Positions 1 through 8,699 of a stretch of DNA of 64,000 nucleotides are shown here, one piece after another. The notes beneath the pieces were generated by a model. It was not told where the DNA came from and made no database searches. It saw only the letters and a list, made by a program, of their open reading frames with translations. Both the position numbers and the translations under genes were made by a program. The DNA is taken from NCBI GenBank assembly GCA_009746045.1, contig RPFO01000288.1, positions 63,552 to 127,551 of the forward strand. Reading direction: 5' to 3'. The DNA is from Mesostigma viride. Lineage: Eukaryota; Streptophyta; Mesostigmatophyceae; Mesostigmatales; Mesostigmataceae. Position 1 is the first letter of the stretch. The number at the start of each line of letters is the position of its first letter.

Positions 1-59
1 AGCGGCAGACGCTTGACCTCCGCGAGGAGGCCGAGCTCGCCAAGCGCAGCCTCAACGCC

Positions 60-484
60 ATACTCAAGAACCTCGACATGGAAGAAGGTGAGAATTCCGA
101 GAAGCTTGCACGTGCGTTTGAGAGCAAAATCCTTGCACGCATGGGCCTTCTTGGTGAGATCAAGCTGACCGCCCACCGCCTCCCCGCGCGCGGGGTAAGG
201 CGGGGGCGCCTCCGCTTCTTCTCATCTTTGATAGCCCAGCGGACAAGATTTCGTTTCTCAGACGCCGCAAGCGGCTCGAGAATACTCCCTTCACCGTGGA
301 CGACGACTTGACCCTGGCCCAGCAACAACGGCGACGGGAGCTATGGCCGACCTACCTCCAGCTCCGGCAGACCAAGGCGGGCCAGCCGGTGTACTGGAAG
401 GGGGCGGCCATCTACGTCGGCCACAAGCCCTGGCCAGCGACCCCCTCGACCACCGCGGCCCCAGCAACTCCAGCCCCAGCCTAG
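60..484 (+). pseudogene. LINE ORF1-like C-terminal fragment, frameshifted
   Basis: Two overlapping reading frames (78-311 and 296-484) together resemble the C-terminal part of LINE ORF1 proteins (Transposase_22-like region). The visible signature is DDDLT, then QQQRRRELWPTYLQLR, then VYWKGAAIYVG, matching the acidic-then-basic pattern of L1 ORF1 C-termini. The N-terminal part contains a helical stretch with EEGENSEKLAR. A frame change lies near 215-295, so this copy cannot make one continuous protein. Related copies lie at 23.7, 28.1, 28.8 and 30.7 kb. The family assignment is by motif pattern only. Confidence 0.5.
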
Positions 485-784
485 GGGAATACAGCAGTAG
501 TGTAGAATAGTTAGACAGTGGCCTTGTACATGCCCGCCTACTACAGGCACTATACCAGCTTAGGCCTAGCCCTTTTTAGTCATGTACATGTGTGCCTATG
601 ATGAGCCACCCTCCAGATGATACCTAGCTTTATTTAATTATGCCGTGCCCATGCAGGGGGTCACTCCCTGCTGAGAAGCCATGCCCTAGCTTTTGTATAG
701 CTGTGCTGATCTTCCCCACCTATGACAGGCTCCCCTTAGCTGGGTGTTGCCTGAAACTCTGGGTGGTGCAGGTGCCCTAGTGCA

Positions 785-789
785 CCTAG
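785..789. repeat. Target-site duplication CCTAG, left copy
   Basis: Pairs with 7245-7249. Five base pairs is the usual copia duplication length. Confidence 0.85.
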
Positions 790-1273
790 AGTTGGTTGGA
801 GACCCATCTAGGGTCCACATGGGTCCTCAGAGATAGAGGATCTTGTACAGATTACTACAATATACTTTATTGTAGTATTGGGCCAATGGCTGTACTTCAC
901 TACTAAGTACTCGCCAATGGGATAACGCCACGTAGAATATGTGGGCGTCTCCCAGGCCTCCACGTCACCGGCTGGTCAAGGGCCGGTGTAGTTCTGTCAA
1001 TAGGACTGAGCCGACTATCGGCCTATCATGTATGCGCATCTGCCTTGGTACCTCCTGGAGGATTCTAGAAGTATCTAATACGCGGCATGCACTGAACTAC
1101 ACGGAATGCATGTCCACGTAGGATATTCAGCAAGACTGATGAAGGTGCCAAGCGCAATAGAATATATGCGCAACGAAGACGAATTATGCAGCAACGACAA
1201 CAACGTAAAGAAATAAAGAAGAGCCTTTGTTTTATGCATAACGCATCAAGCAAGATACCTTTCTTTTGCAACT
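790..1273 (+). repeat. 5' LTR of the copia element (484 bp)
   Basis: Repeated at 6765-7244 with near identity. It contains an AT-rich stretch near 857-875 (ATATACTTTATTGTAG) that could hold the TATA box. It carries four bases more than the 3' LTR near 903. Confidence 0.9.
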
Positions 1274-1286
1274 TGTATTCATTGCA

Positions 1287-2528
1287 ATGTCTTCGGACGA
1301 CAATCTTTCAGAGCAGAGGTCTGGCCCTGGTGAGCACGGACCGGCTCAATTTTCTGTCGACCCTGGCCCAGGCGAGCACAGGGATGACAATAAGAATATG
1401 TCCGACCAGCCCCGGGAGGAGGGCTGCGGGCAGGGAAGTACTAGTAGTGACAACCAGCGTGCGCGTGATAAGGTGCTTCGGCGGGAGACCTTGCTTCAAG
1501 AGGCGAAGCTGCTGTCGGCAATCAAGAAATGGGTTCCAGCCCCGCTGGTGCCTGGTGCTATTCAAGCAGACCGGGATCGCTTTGTAAGCTCTCTTGGGCC
1601 GTTTTTCCGCAGGCTCGCGGGCAACCGAGACATCATTCCGGACTGGCTGGAGTTTCTTCGTGGAACCCCGCTGGGAGACCGCGAGAAAAACCACCCAGAG
1701 TGGATTTCGCTGCTGGATAGAGCACAGCGTCTGCGGTGGTCGCCGTTCGAGTTTCTGCGCCGAGCGAGGGAGACTTTTCTTCGTTCTATCACTGCCAAAA
1801 CCTGCGACGAGATCGAGGAATTTGTAGATGCAAAGCCGAAGCCCGGGCAGACCATCATCGAGCACCTCAACTCTTACTACGACATGCTGGAGAAGCAGGG
1901 GCTCCGGTGGCCTGACGAGGCGGTGAATCTCCGATGGATCCAAAACTGTGCTCTGTCCGAATCCGAGAAGCGGAATTTGGTCGCCAACTGCCGCGGTTAC
2001 CTGTGCGACACTCACCGATGCAGAGCTCACCTCAAGGAGCTCCTGACGAATCAAACCCGTGTTTCCAGAGAAGGAGGTGCCGCGGAGGTGCCTCGTGTCG
2101 CCATGGTGATGGAGCAGCAACGGGAAATCTTCTGCTACAACTGCGGGCAGCCCGGGCACACACGCCGCGCATGTAAGGGTAAGGTTGTCGCTAATTCTGA
2201 GTCCTTCCCTCCCTGCACTTTCTGTAATAGGACTAACCATCTGGCTAAGGATTGCTACTTTCGCAAGTGCAAGTCTTGTGGCAATTCTGGACATGATGCG
2301 TCTGCCTGCAGGAGCAAGGCGGGCGCTGGACCCAAGGATACCCAGATGGAGGTCCTCAAGCTGCTGCAGCAGATCTCCCAAGCCGTCAAGAGCGGTGCCC
2401 TTCGTGGTGGCGACGCTTCTCAGCCGCGTGGTGGTGACGCTTCCCAGCCGCGTGGTGGTGATGCTTCTCAGCCGCGGGGTGGCAATACCTCTCGTGGCCG
2501 CAAGAGGAAGCAGCAGCAGAAAAACTAG
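1287..2528 (+). CDS. gag: Gag protein of the copia element
   Basis: Nucleocapsid-type protein that would bind and package the element RNA. It has 413 residues when started at the ATG at 1287, the first ATG after the 5' LTR; the longer reading frame begins inside the LTR. Three CCHC zinc knuckles (C-x2-C-x4-H-x4-C) lie at about residues 276-341: CYNCGQPGHTRRAC, CTFCNRTNHLAKDC and CKSCGNSGHDASAC. They are followed by a predicted helix and three copies of an RGGDASQP repeat, then a basic tail. Three knuckles is more than the single one common in copia Gag. The stop codon follows a short A run. Pol lies in the -1 frame downstream. Confidence 0.88.
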   Translation: MSSDDNLSEQRSGPGEHGPAQFSVDPGPGEHRDDNKNMSDQPREEGCGQGSTSSDNQRARDKVLRRETLLQEAKLLSAIKKWVPAPLVPGAIQADRDRFVSSLGPFFRRLAGNRDIIPDWLEFLRGTPLGDREKNHPEWISLLDRAQRLRWSPFEFLRRARETFLRSITAKTCDEIEEFVDAKPKPGQTIIEHLNSYYDMLEKQGLRWPDEAVNLRWIQNCALSESEKRNLVANCRGYLCDTHRCRAHLKELLTNQTRVSREGGAAEVPRVAMVMEQQREIFCYNCGQPGHTRRACKGKVVANSESFPPCTFCNRTNHLAKDCYFRKCKSCGNSGHDASACRSKAGAGPKDTQMEVLKLLQQISQAVKSGALRGGDASQPRGGDASQPRGGDASQPRGGNTSRGRKRKQQQKN

Positions 2529-2566
2529 ATGATCCTCTCTGTTTATATAACCCCTACAGCGTCCTT

Positions 2567-5500
2567 ATGGATGCTGATGAGAGTGGACTCATGGCAGATG
2601 AGGCCTGCCAGGTGGTAGGGGCTCCAGCAGTAACCCCTACTGACCGTAAAGCTGCCCCAGTGAGCAGCAGTAAAAGTGCCCCTGTTTGTGGCATTCCTAT
2701 CCATGCCTGGAATAAAAAGAGTACCCCAGAGGGAACTCTTCCTGTAAATAATACATGTGGATCTGCTCCTGGTTGTAGACAGATGCCACATGGTGTTGCC
2801 CAGGTGAGCAACGTATCTGTGAACAATACATGTGGTGCAGCTCCTGTTTGTAGCCAAGCACCCATTGATATTGTTAACAGTCAAGCTCCTCAGAGCAATA
2901 ATCCTTGTTATATTGATAATAAAAACTTGGACTCTTGCTCTGCCAGGAACGTGGATGCCCGTCCATGTCCTGAAGAGCCTGAGCCTAATGATTGTATTAA
3001 TCTTAGGACTCTGGCTAAGAGTTTGCATGATGCCTGTGGCCATGGAAACAATGCCATTAGGCTTGTTCAAGCCATTAATAACAAGGCTCTCTGGCAGGCT
3101 TATCAAGATGTCAGAGAACATTGTGTGTGCCAATTGTGTGCTAACAAGCCTTCCAAACGTCATGCAAAGCATCCTGCAGATGGTAGGGGTAATCTACAAG
3201 CTGATATCCTCTACTTCACCAATTACAGGCAATTGCCTTACTTGGTGGCTGTGGATGAATGGTCAGGCTACATTGGAATTGAACCTATGGCAGCAGGGGA
3301 TGAGAATACTCTCCATGCCGCAGTTCTTGTTATTCTGCAGAAGTTTGCAGTTATTCATAAGCTGCAGATGGACTTGCAGTTTAACTGCCTGACCAAATAC
3401 TCTGATCTGCCTTTCCTAAGGATTGTGGGTCGTGAAGATCACCAAGCCCAAGGCAAGGTTGACAGATATATACAGGAGCTTAAGAAGTTGGTAATATCCG
3501 GGGACTATCCTGAGATGTTTAAACCAACTTTTGCTGTCAGGTGTTTGGGTGCTGCAAAAGTGGAAAACACCATGAACAACCGTTTTCATACTATCAAGGT
3601 GCGTGGTGTTCCACGGCTGGTCTCACCTCGTGGACTAGCAGGTGGCCTCTACCCTGATGACATCATGCAGGCATGGAGTAAGCAGAGGTGGGCACAGTAT
3701 GCTCATCTCTGTGAAAAGGATAAACAGAGAGGAGAATCATTAAAATTTGAGGTGGGAGACCAGGTGATCTTCCACAAAGAAAATGCTCCTGGTAAACGTG
3801 GTTATTGGCAGGGTCCAGGGACCATAACCTCAGTTGACCTGGAGATGAAAACTGCTGATGTGGTCTGGAATGGGACCACTTATCATCTGGCTTGGAATAG
3901 ATTGAAGAGAGATCCAATGAACGTTCAAGAAAATCCCCTGGAAATTATGGCCCCTGAAGAGGCACTTGGATCTCCCAATCTTTCCTGTCCACCTTTGGCC
4001 AGTGAACAGGCTGGACTCCAACTACCAGAAAGGGCGGCCTCCCATCAACTGGAGCCTACTACTCAGCAAGCTCAGCCTAAGACATTGACTGGGATATCAC
4101 AGGATGATATGGATGAAGCTGACTTGTTGGATAATAGGGTGTCTGATCAGCACCGGAAGCTCCGGCCGTTGGAACATGGGCTTGAGACCCCTGGGCAGGT
4201 GGATAACATATTTCAGTCTGAACAGCCAAAGCTTGGATCCAATTACCCTGGTAATAAGCCATTGCCCTTGGAGACTGATGGGATTCCAGCCCAAGGAAGA
4301 CAAGCTGAGGAGGGGTTGTCCAGGTTGAACACTCAGCTCGGCAAGAGAGGCAATCCTCAAGAGCTTCGGGATATTGTAAAGAAGCTCAAGCCCTCACTAA
4401 AGATTGCCAAAATAACTTCTCTTCTAGAGAAGGGCATGGACCTTGATGGCTTTGATGTGGATACCAAAGCAGAGGTCTCTGTCACCTCGCCCTTTAATGC
4501 TTTGCTGGATAAGTATTCCCTTGAACCCAGTCCATGGACTATTGTCCAAGACTTTGCGGGTAACACTGATCATCAAGTTCTTGGGAATATCACTATCCCA
4601 TTCTTGGGTGAGTCTTTGACACTTTGTGTTGTTGATGGCTATAAGGGACCCACTCTCATTGGCCAGCCATTCTTGGTGACTCCCGGTGTTACCATTGTTG
4701 ATGGCCCCAATAACACAAAGAGTCTCCTAAAAACCCATTGTGACCCAATTCCTCTGGAATCATTCAGATGTCTCTTGCCTCTTGAAATGTTCCAGAAGGC
4801 AAATTGGAAGACCGCCTGTGTCGGTTCAATAAAAGGAGCAGAATGGGGAAGGGATATACCCCCAGCTTCTGAGCTGGTAGAACCCGCCCAGCTCAGTGTG
4901 ACTTCTCTTGGTCTCACAAAAAGGTCATTTGCTGCTCATAGCCCCATGTCCTTTGATGATGTAGACCTGGATTGTCACACTTTCGCTGGCCTTGAGGCCT
5001 GGCGAGTAGCATTGGCGCGTGCGCTCCAGGAGTGGCAAACGCTGGATGTTTTTGAAGGCATTTCAGAACCTCCACCCAATGCTCAAATGCTTCAGTTGCG
5101 TTTTGTATGCAAGATGAAGAGCAAGCTTGGTGAGCCTCCCATACCAAACGCACGTCCAGTCGTGACCCAGTTCCATGGTACTACAGACTTTGATAAGGAG
5201 GAGCTGTACACTCCTGGCCTGTCACATCCTGTTCTCAGGCTTATTCTTAGTCTGTACCTTGGTGCTTTGGACTATGGCTTGGATTATGGAGCAGAAATTG
5301 ATGACTTCACCAGGGCCTTTTTGCATGGTGATCCTCAGGTGGCCAGAGCCACTTGGCAAGCTCAAAGACCCTGTTGTGTTAAGACCCCAGCATGCTGGAT
5401 AGCTGAAGTAGGTCATCCCTACATGCAGCCTAAAGTGGGCTGGGAAGGACTGGTCAGCAGTCCAGTCATCTGGTATGAAACCATTGCTCCTGCCATCCAG

Positions 5501-6496
5501 GAGAGATGTCAGATGCAACAATCTCATCTTGCTTATTGTCTCTTTGTGGGGCAATCCAAAGGACAACCCACCTGGGCTACCTTACATGGAGATGATATGC
5601 AACGCATTGGTCCCAAGGGATGGTTGAATGAGACCTATAAAAGGCTCAATGACAAGTCCCCTATTGGTACCAGAGCATGGTTTAGTAAAAACAGCCAGGT
5701 ACCTTACTGTGGCATTGGCTGTACCCTTTTCCAGGATGACAAAGGATGGCATCTTAAGCTGCAATCGGCGAAGGGGTATAAAGAAAAAGTAATAACTCAG
5801 TTGCCCAAGAGAGTAACTGAGGAGAATGCCCCTACGGTTAAAGGTCAACTGGGTTGGCTGGCTGCCACAACTAACCCTGACCTGGCAGTACAGAGTAGGA
5901 TGCCAGACTCTGTTGTTGTAGGAGAAGGAAGGAGGCGCCTGGAGAGCTGCCTCAATGAATCTCCTGACTTGGTGTTGTCCGGTGTAGACTGGCATGGGCG
6001 CATCATCATAGACGCCTACACAGATGCTAGCCAAGAGTCTAGATCTGCCAACAAGATTGGTGCCAGAGCCGGATGCCTGATCACCATCAGGAATGAAGGC
6101 AAACAGCCCTCGTTGGTATACTGGTCCAGTAACCTTCAGAGGAGGCGGTTTGCTGGCATTGACACCGCTGAGTGCAGGGCATACGCCATGTGCATTCGCG
6201 ATGCCATATACATAAGAGAGCTACTCTTATGGTGTCTGAGTCAGATAAGACCTCAACCCGTGATTGATGTCAGGGTTTATTGTGATAATAAGCCCGTGGT
6301 CTCTTTTATCAAGAATGAGAGGGCCACTACTACTGACTTGGACTACCTTGTGGCAAAGGAGTTGTCCAGCCACTGTATAACCATACATCTGCCAGGACAC
6401 TCAAATCCTGCTGATGCTATGACCAAGCTTCCACGACTGGCCCTTAATGGGTACCAGTTGCTGCGGTCCATGATGGCTGGGAAACCCTTGTCATGA
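2567..6496 (+). CDS. pol: Pol polyprotein (integrase, reverse transcriptase, RNase H) of the copia element
   Basis: 1309 residues, uninterrupted. Integrase zinc-binding residues are H154, H159, C188 and C191; core acidic residues are D213 and D269, and the usual NGxxER position reads QGKVDR, so the last acidic residue appears to be Asp299. A retropepsin-like strand pattern (GNITIPF ... LIGQPFL) sits at about 670-705, between integrase and RT, with no clear DSG/DTG triad. RT spans about 800-1090: IDDFTRAFLHGD at 911-922, and HGDD at 1007-1010 where copia elements normally have YVDD. RNase H has D1153, E1202 and D1240. The pol frame is -1 relative to gag and is open upstream of this ATG across the gag stop, so expression may use frameshifting or reinitiation. 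Confidence 0.9.
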   Translation: MDADESGLMADEACQVVGAPAVTPTDRKAAPVSSSKSAPVCGIPIHAWNKKSTPEGTLPVNNTCGSAPGCRQMPHGVAQVSNVSVNNTCGAAPVCSQAPIDIVNSQAPQSNNPCYIDNKNLDSCSARNVDARPCPEEPEPNDCINLRTLAKSLHDACGHGNNAIRLVQAINNKALWQAYQDVREHCVCQLCANKPSKRHAKHPADGRGNLQADILYFTNYRQLPYLVAVDEWSGYIGIEPMAAGDENTLHAAVLVILQKFAVIHKLQMDLQFNCLTKYSDLPFLRIVGREDHQAQGKVDRYIQELKKLVISGDYPEMFKPTFAVRCLGAAKVENTMNNRFHTIKVRGVPRLVSPRGLAGGLYPDDIMQAWSKQRWAQYAHLCEKDKQRGESLKFEVGDQVIFHKENAPGKRGYWQGPGTITSVDLEMKTADVVWNGTTYHLAWNRLKRDPMNVQENPLEIMAPEEALGSPNLSCPPLASEQAGLQLPERAASHQLEPTTQQAQPKTLTGISQDDMDEADLLDNRVSDQHRKLRPLEHGLETPGQVDNIFQSEQPKLGSNYPGNKPLPLETDGIPAQGRQAEEGLSRLNTQLGKRGNPQELRDIVKKLKPSLKIAKITSLLEKGMDLDGFDVDTKAEVSVTSPFNALLDKYSLEPSPWTIVQDFAGNTDHQVLGNITIPFLGESLTLCVVDGYKGPTLIGQPFLVTPGVTIVDGPNNTKSLLKTHCDPIPLESFRCLLPLEMFQKANWKTACVGSIKGAEWGRDIPPASELVEPAQLSVTSLGLTKRSFAAHSPMSFDDVDLDCHTFAGLEAWRVALARALQEWQTLDVFEGISEPPPNAQMLQLRFVCKMKSKLGEPPIPNARPVVTQFHGTTDFDKEELYTPGLSHPVLRLILSLYLGALDYGLDYGAEIDDFTRAFLHGDPQVARATWQAQRPCCVKTPACWIAEVGHPYMQPKVGWEGLVSSPVIWYETIAPAIQERCQMQQSHLAYCLFVGQSKGQPTWATLHGDDMQRIGPKGWLNETYKRLNDKSPIGTRAWFSKNSQVPYCGIGCTLFQDDKGWHLKLQSAKGYKEKVITQLPKRVTEENAPTVKGQLGWLAATTNPDLAVQSRMPDSVVVGEGRRRLESCLNESPDLVLSGVDWHGRIIIDAYTDASQESRSANKIGARAGCLITIRNEGKQPSLVYWSSNLQRRRFAGIDTAECRAYAMCIRDAIYIRELLLWCLSQIRPQPVIDVRVYCDNKPVVSFIKNERATTTDLDYLVAKELSSHCITIHLPGHSNPADAMTKLPRLALNGYQLLRSMMAGKPLS

Positions 6497-6746
6497 GGAG
6501 TAATCTGGGAGCCTGAGCCTAATGCTCCTCCTGTAGGTTTTTATCCCCCTGGAGGTTTTGTCCTCTCTGGAGAAGAGGTTTTCCTTCAGATTTGGGTTTT
6601 CCCTACAGCAGGTTACACCAACCATGCAATGATGAGATGCAAACTCCATAAGACCCAAGTGAGTCCCCATTGCCCACATATGTGAAAGTGAACTGGCCAG
6701 GTGCGGCCGAACATCAATGAATACATCTAAGCCTTATCACTTTCAC

Positions 6747-6760
6747 AAGGGAAAGAATGG
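6747..6760 (+). other. Polypurine tract before the 3' LTR
   Basis: A purine-rich run AAGGGAAAGAATGG ends four bases before the 3' LTR, the position expected for the plus-strand DNA primer. Confidence 0.6.
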
Positions 6761-6764
6761 CTGG

Positions 6765-7244
6765 AGTTGGTTGGAGACCCATCTAGGGTCCACATGGGTC
6801 CTCAGAGATAGAGGATCTTGTACAGATTACTACAATATACTTTATTGTAGTATTGGGCCAATGGCTGTACTTCACTAGTACTCGCCAATGGGATAACGCC
6901 ACGTAGAATATGTGGGCGTCTCCCAGGCCTCCACGTCACCGGCTGGTCAAGGGCCGGTGTAGTTCTGTCAATAGGACTGAGCCGACTATCGGCCTATCAT
7001 GTATGCGCATCTGCCTTGGTACCTCCTAGAGGATTCTAGAAGTATCTAACACGCGGCATGCACTGAACTACACGGAATGCATGTCCACGTAGGATATTCA
7101 GCAAGACTGATGAAGGTGCCAAGCGCAATAGAATATATGCGCAACGAAGACGAATTATGCAGCAACGACAACAACGTAAAGAAATAAAGAAGAGCCTTTG
7201 TTTTATGCATAACGCATCAAGCAAGATACCTTTCTTTTGCAACT
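6765..7244 (+). repeat. 3' LTR of the copia element (480 bp)
   Basis: Near-identical to 790-1273. It ends CAACT and is followed directly by the CCTAG target duplication at 7245-7249. Confidence 0.9.
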
Positions 7245-7440
7245 CCTAGAGCAAGTCTTGTTTACATTCCCACCCTTGCAGGAAGTAGCTTAGAATGTAT
7301 GACAGGCCATATGCCCCTTCTCTGGGCTATGTGCTACATATACTCCCAACGGAGTTATGTTACAATTCAATTCAATTCAATTCAATGATCTCCCAACGGA
7401 GGCATGTTATAATTTAATTTAATTTAATTTTAATGATTCC
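7245..7440 (+). mobile_element. LINE 3' tail, right half of the interrupted copy
   Basis: After the CCTAG duplication the LINE tail resumes: CTTGCAGGAAGTAGCTTAG, then a block ending ACTCCCAACGGAGTTATGTT. It ends in an AATTC microsatellite at 7364-7385. A shorter echo of the tail end with an AATTT microsatellite follows at about 7388-7432. Confidence 0.7.
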
Positions 7441-7779
7441 ACTTGACCCAAAACTTGCACACACCTTGAATTCGGGTCCAGCGTCATGATGACAATGCCA
7501 AATCTCAGTTCCTACTAAACCAACGTTTAGCATATACCCAATCCATCGAGGATCACGTGAAGCAGTCTAGTGCATAATTATTCACTCTACCCTCATCAAC
7601 GTTGCCATAATCCATTATCCATATCATCTAGTTTGCTCCGTGGCTGCTCATGTCACGTGATCGGTGATTCCATTATAACATCCCCCCCCCCCCAATTAAT
7701 GGATAGTGCTTCCGTTGGGGAGTCACGGAGTCTCTACCCCGATGGATGGATGGATGGATGGATGGACGGAGCACGGGTT

Positions 7780-7885
7780 GTTTACATTCCCACCCTTGCA
7801 GGAAGTAGCTTAGAATGTATTAAAAGCCATATGCCCCTTCTCTGGGATATGTGCTACATATACTCCCAACGGAGTTATGTTCCTA
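7780..7885 (+). mobile_element. Second LINE 3' tail copy
   Basis: Repeats the same tail block seen at 7264, 28600 and 31545. It ends in a short TTAA run that leads straight into the tetranucleotide array. The stretch 7441-7779 before it has a C run and a GGAT microsatellite but no gene. Confidence 0.65.
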
Positions 7886-7896
7886 ATTAATTAATT

Positions 7897-8278
7897 AATG
7901 GACGGACGGACGGGCGGGCGGACGGGCGGGCGGGCGGGCGGGCGGGCGGGCGGGCGGGCGGGCGGGCGGGCGGGCGGGCGGGCGGGCGGGCGGGCGGGCG
8001 GGCGGCGGGCGGCGGGCGGGCGGGCGGCGGCGCGGGCGGGCGGGCGGGCGGGCGGCGGGCGGCGGGCGGGCGGGCGGGCGGGCGGGCGGGCGGGCGGGCG
8101 GCGGGCGGCGGACGGACGGACGGACGGACGGACGGACGGACGGACGGACGGACGGACGGACGGACGGACGGACGGACGGACGGACGGACGGACGGACGGA
8201 CGGACGGACGGACGGACGGACGGACGGATGGATGGATGGATGGATGGATGGATGAATGGATGGATGGATGGATGGATG
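7897..8278. repeat. Tetranucleotide satellite array, GGCG then GGAC then GGAT
   Basis: About 380 bp of four-base units. The array moves from mixed GGAC/GGCG to nearly pure GGCG with some frame slips, then to pure GGAC from about 8108, then to GGAT from about 8226. All six frames are open and arginine, glycine or proline rich, which is only a consequence of the repeat. Confidence 0.95.
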
Positions 8279-8699
8279 GTGCACACATTACTACCGGTCT
8301 ATTCTATCTATTCTAAGTAGATGGATGCCCCCCGATAGAATTGTGCCACTTGAGCAGTAAAAAAAGCCTACATGAAGTGAGGTCAAGGACTTTTTGTGGA
8401 CGCATGCATGGCATTCCATCGGATCCAACTGGCGCTGCACGCATTGCCAATGGCCACCATCCCATCCTCCGTGATGCGGCACAACTAAATAAGCCAATCA
8501 GCTTATTTAGTTGCTCAGCTGCGGGCCCCGGTCGTGCACCAACGAGAGCACTGCGTCCGACAGGTGGTAGTGCCGTGCCAACAGCAGGTGCCTCAAGGCG
8601 GGGGTAATTGCGCCCGATCGGCGATCGCCGCGATGTCCCCATCAATGTCGCCGCGTTGACACCTCTATGGCGACGCTCAGACGTTCGAGCCGCGGACAA

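Larger units (their letters stand above)
1..789 (+). mobile_element. LINE-derived (ORF1-type) copy, left half, interrupted by the copia element
   Basis: This segment is closely similar to 30.7-31.5 kb of the window: the same ORF1-like coding sequence followed by the same non-coding tail. It is cut at the left window edge and interrupted at 789 by the copia element; its 3' tail resumes at 7245. The stretch 485-789 holds no gene and is the element's 3' untranslated region. Confidence 0.7.
790..7244 (+). mobile_element. Intact Ty1/copia-type LTR retrotransposon
   Basis: Two LTRs (790-1273 and 6765-7244) flank separate gag and pol reading frames. The LTRs begin AGTTG and end CAACT, a perfect 5-bp terminal inversion. 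A 5-bp target duplication CCTAG flanks the element (785-789 and 7245-7249). The two LTRs are almost identical apart from a 4-bp gap and a few substitutions, so insertion is recent. The domain order integrase, reverse transcriptase, RNase H identifies the copia lineage. It inserted into the 3' tail of a LINE copy; a near-empty-site relative is visible around 31510-31550. Confidence 0.92.

Noticed and set aside
1308..2381. 357-codon minus-strand ORF opposite gag
   Set aside because: Antisense shadow of gag; no recognisable domain.
2517..2530. Canonical -1 frameshift heptamer at the gag end
   Set aside because: The in-frame heptamer is G AAA AAC, not the X XXY YYZ form, so only the -1 relationship of the frames is reported.
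7887..8320. Long Arg/Pro- or Gly/Arg-rich ORFs
   Set aside because: All frames of the tetranucleotide array are open; this reflects the repeat, not coding.
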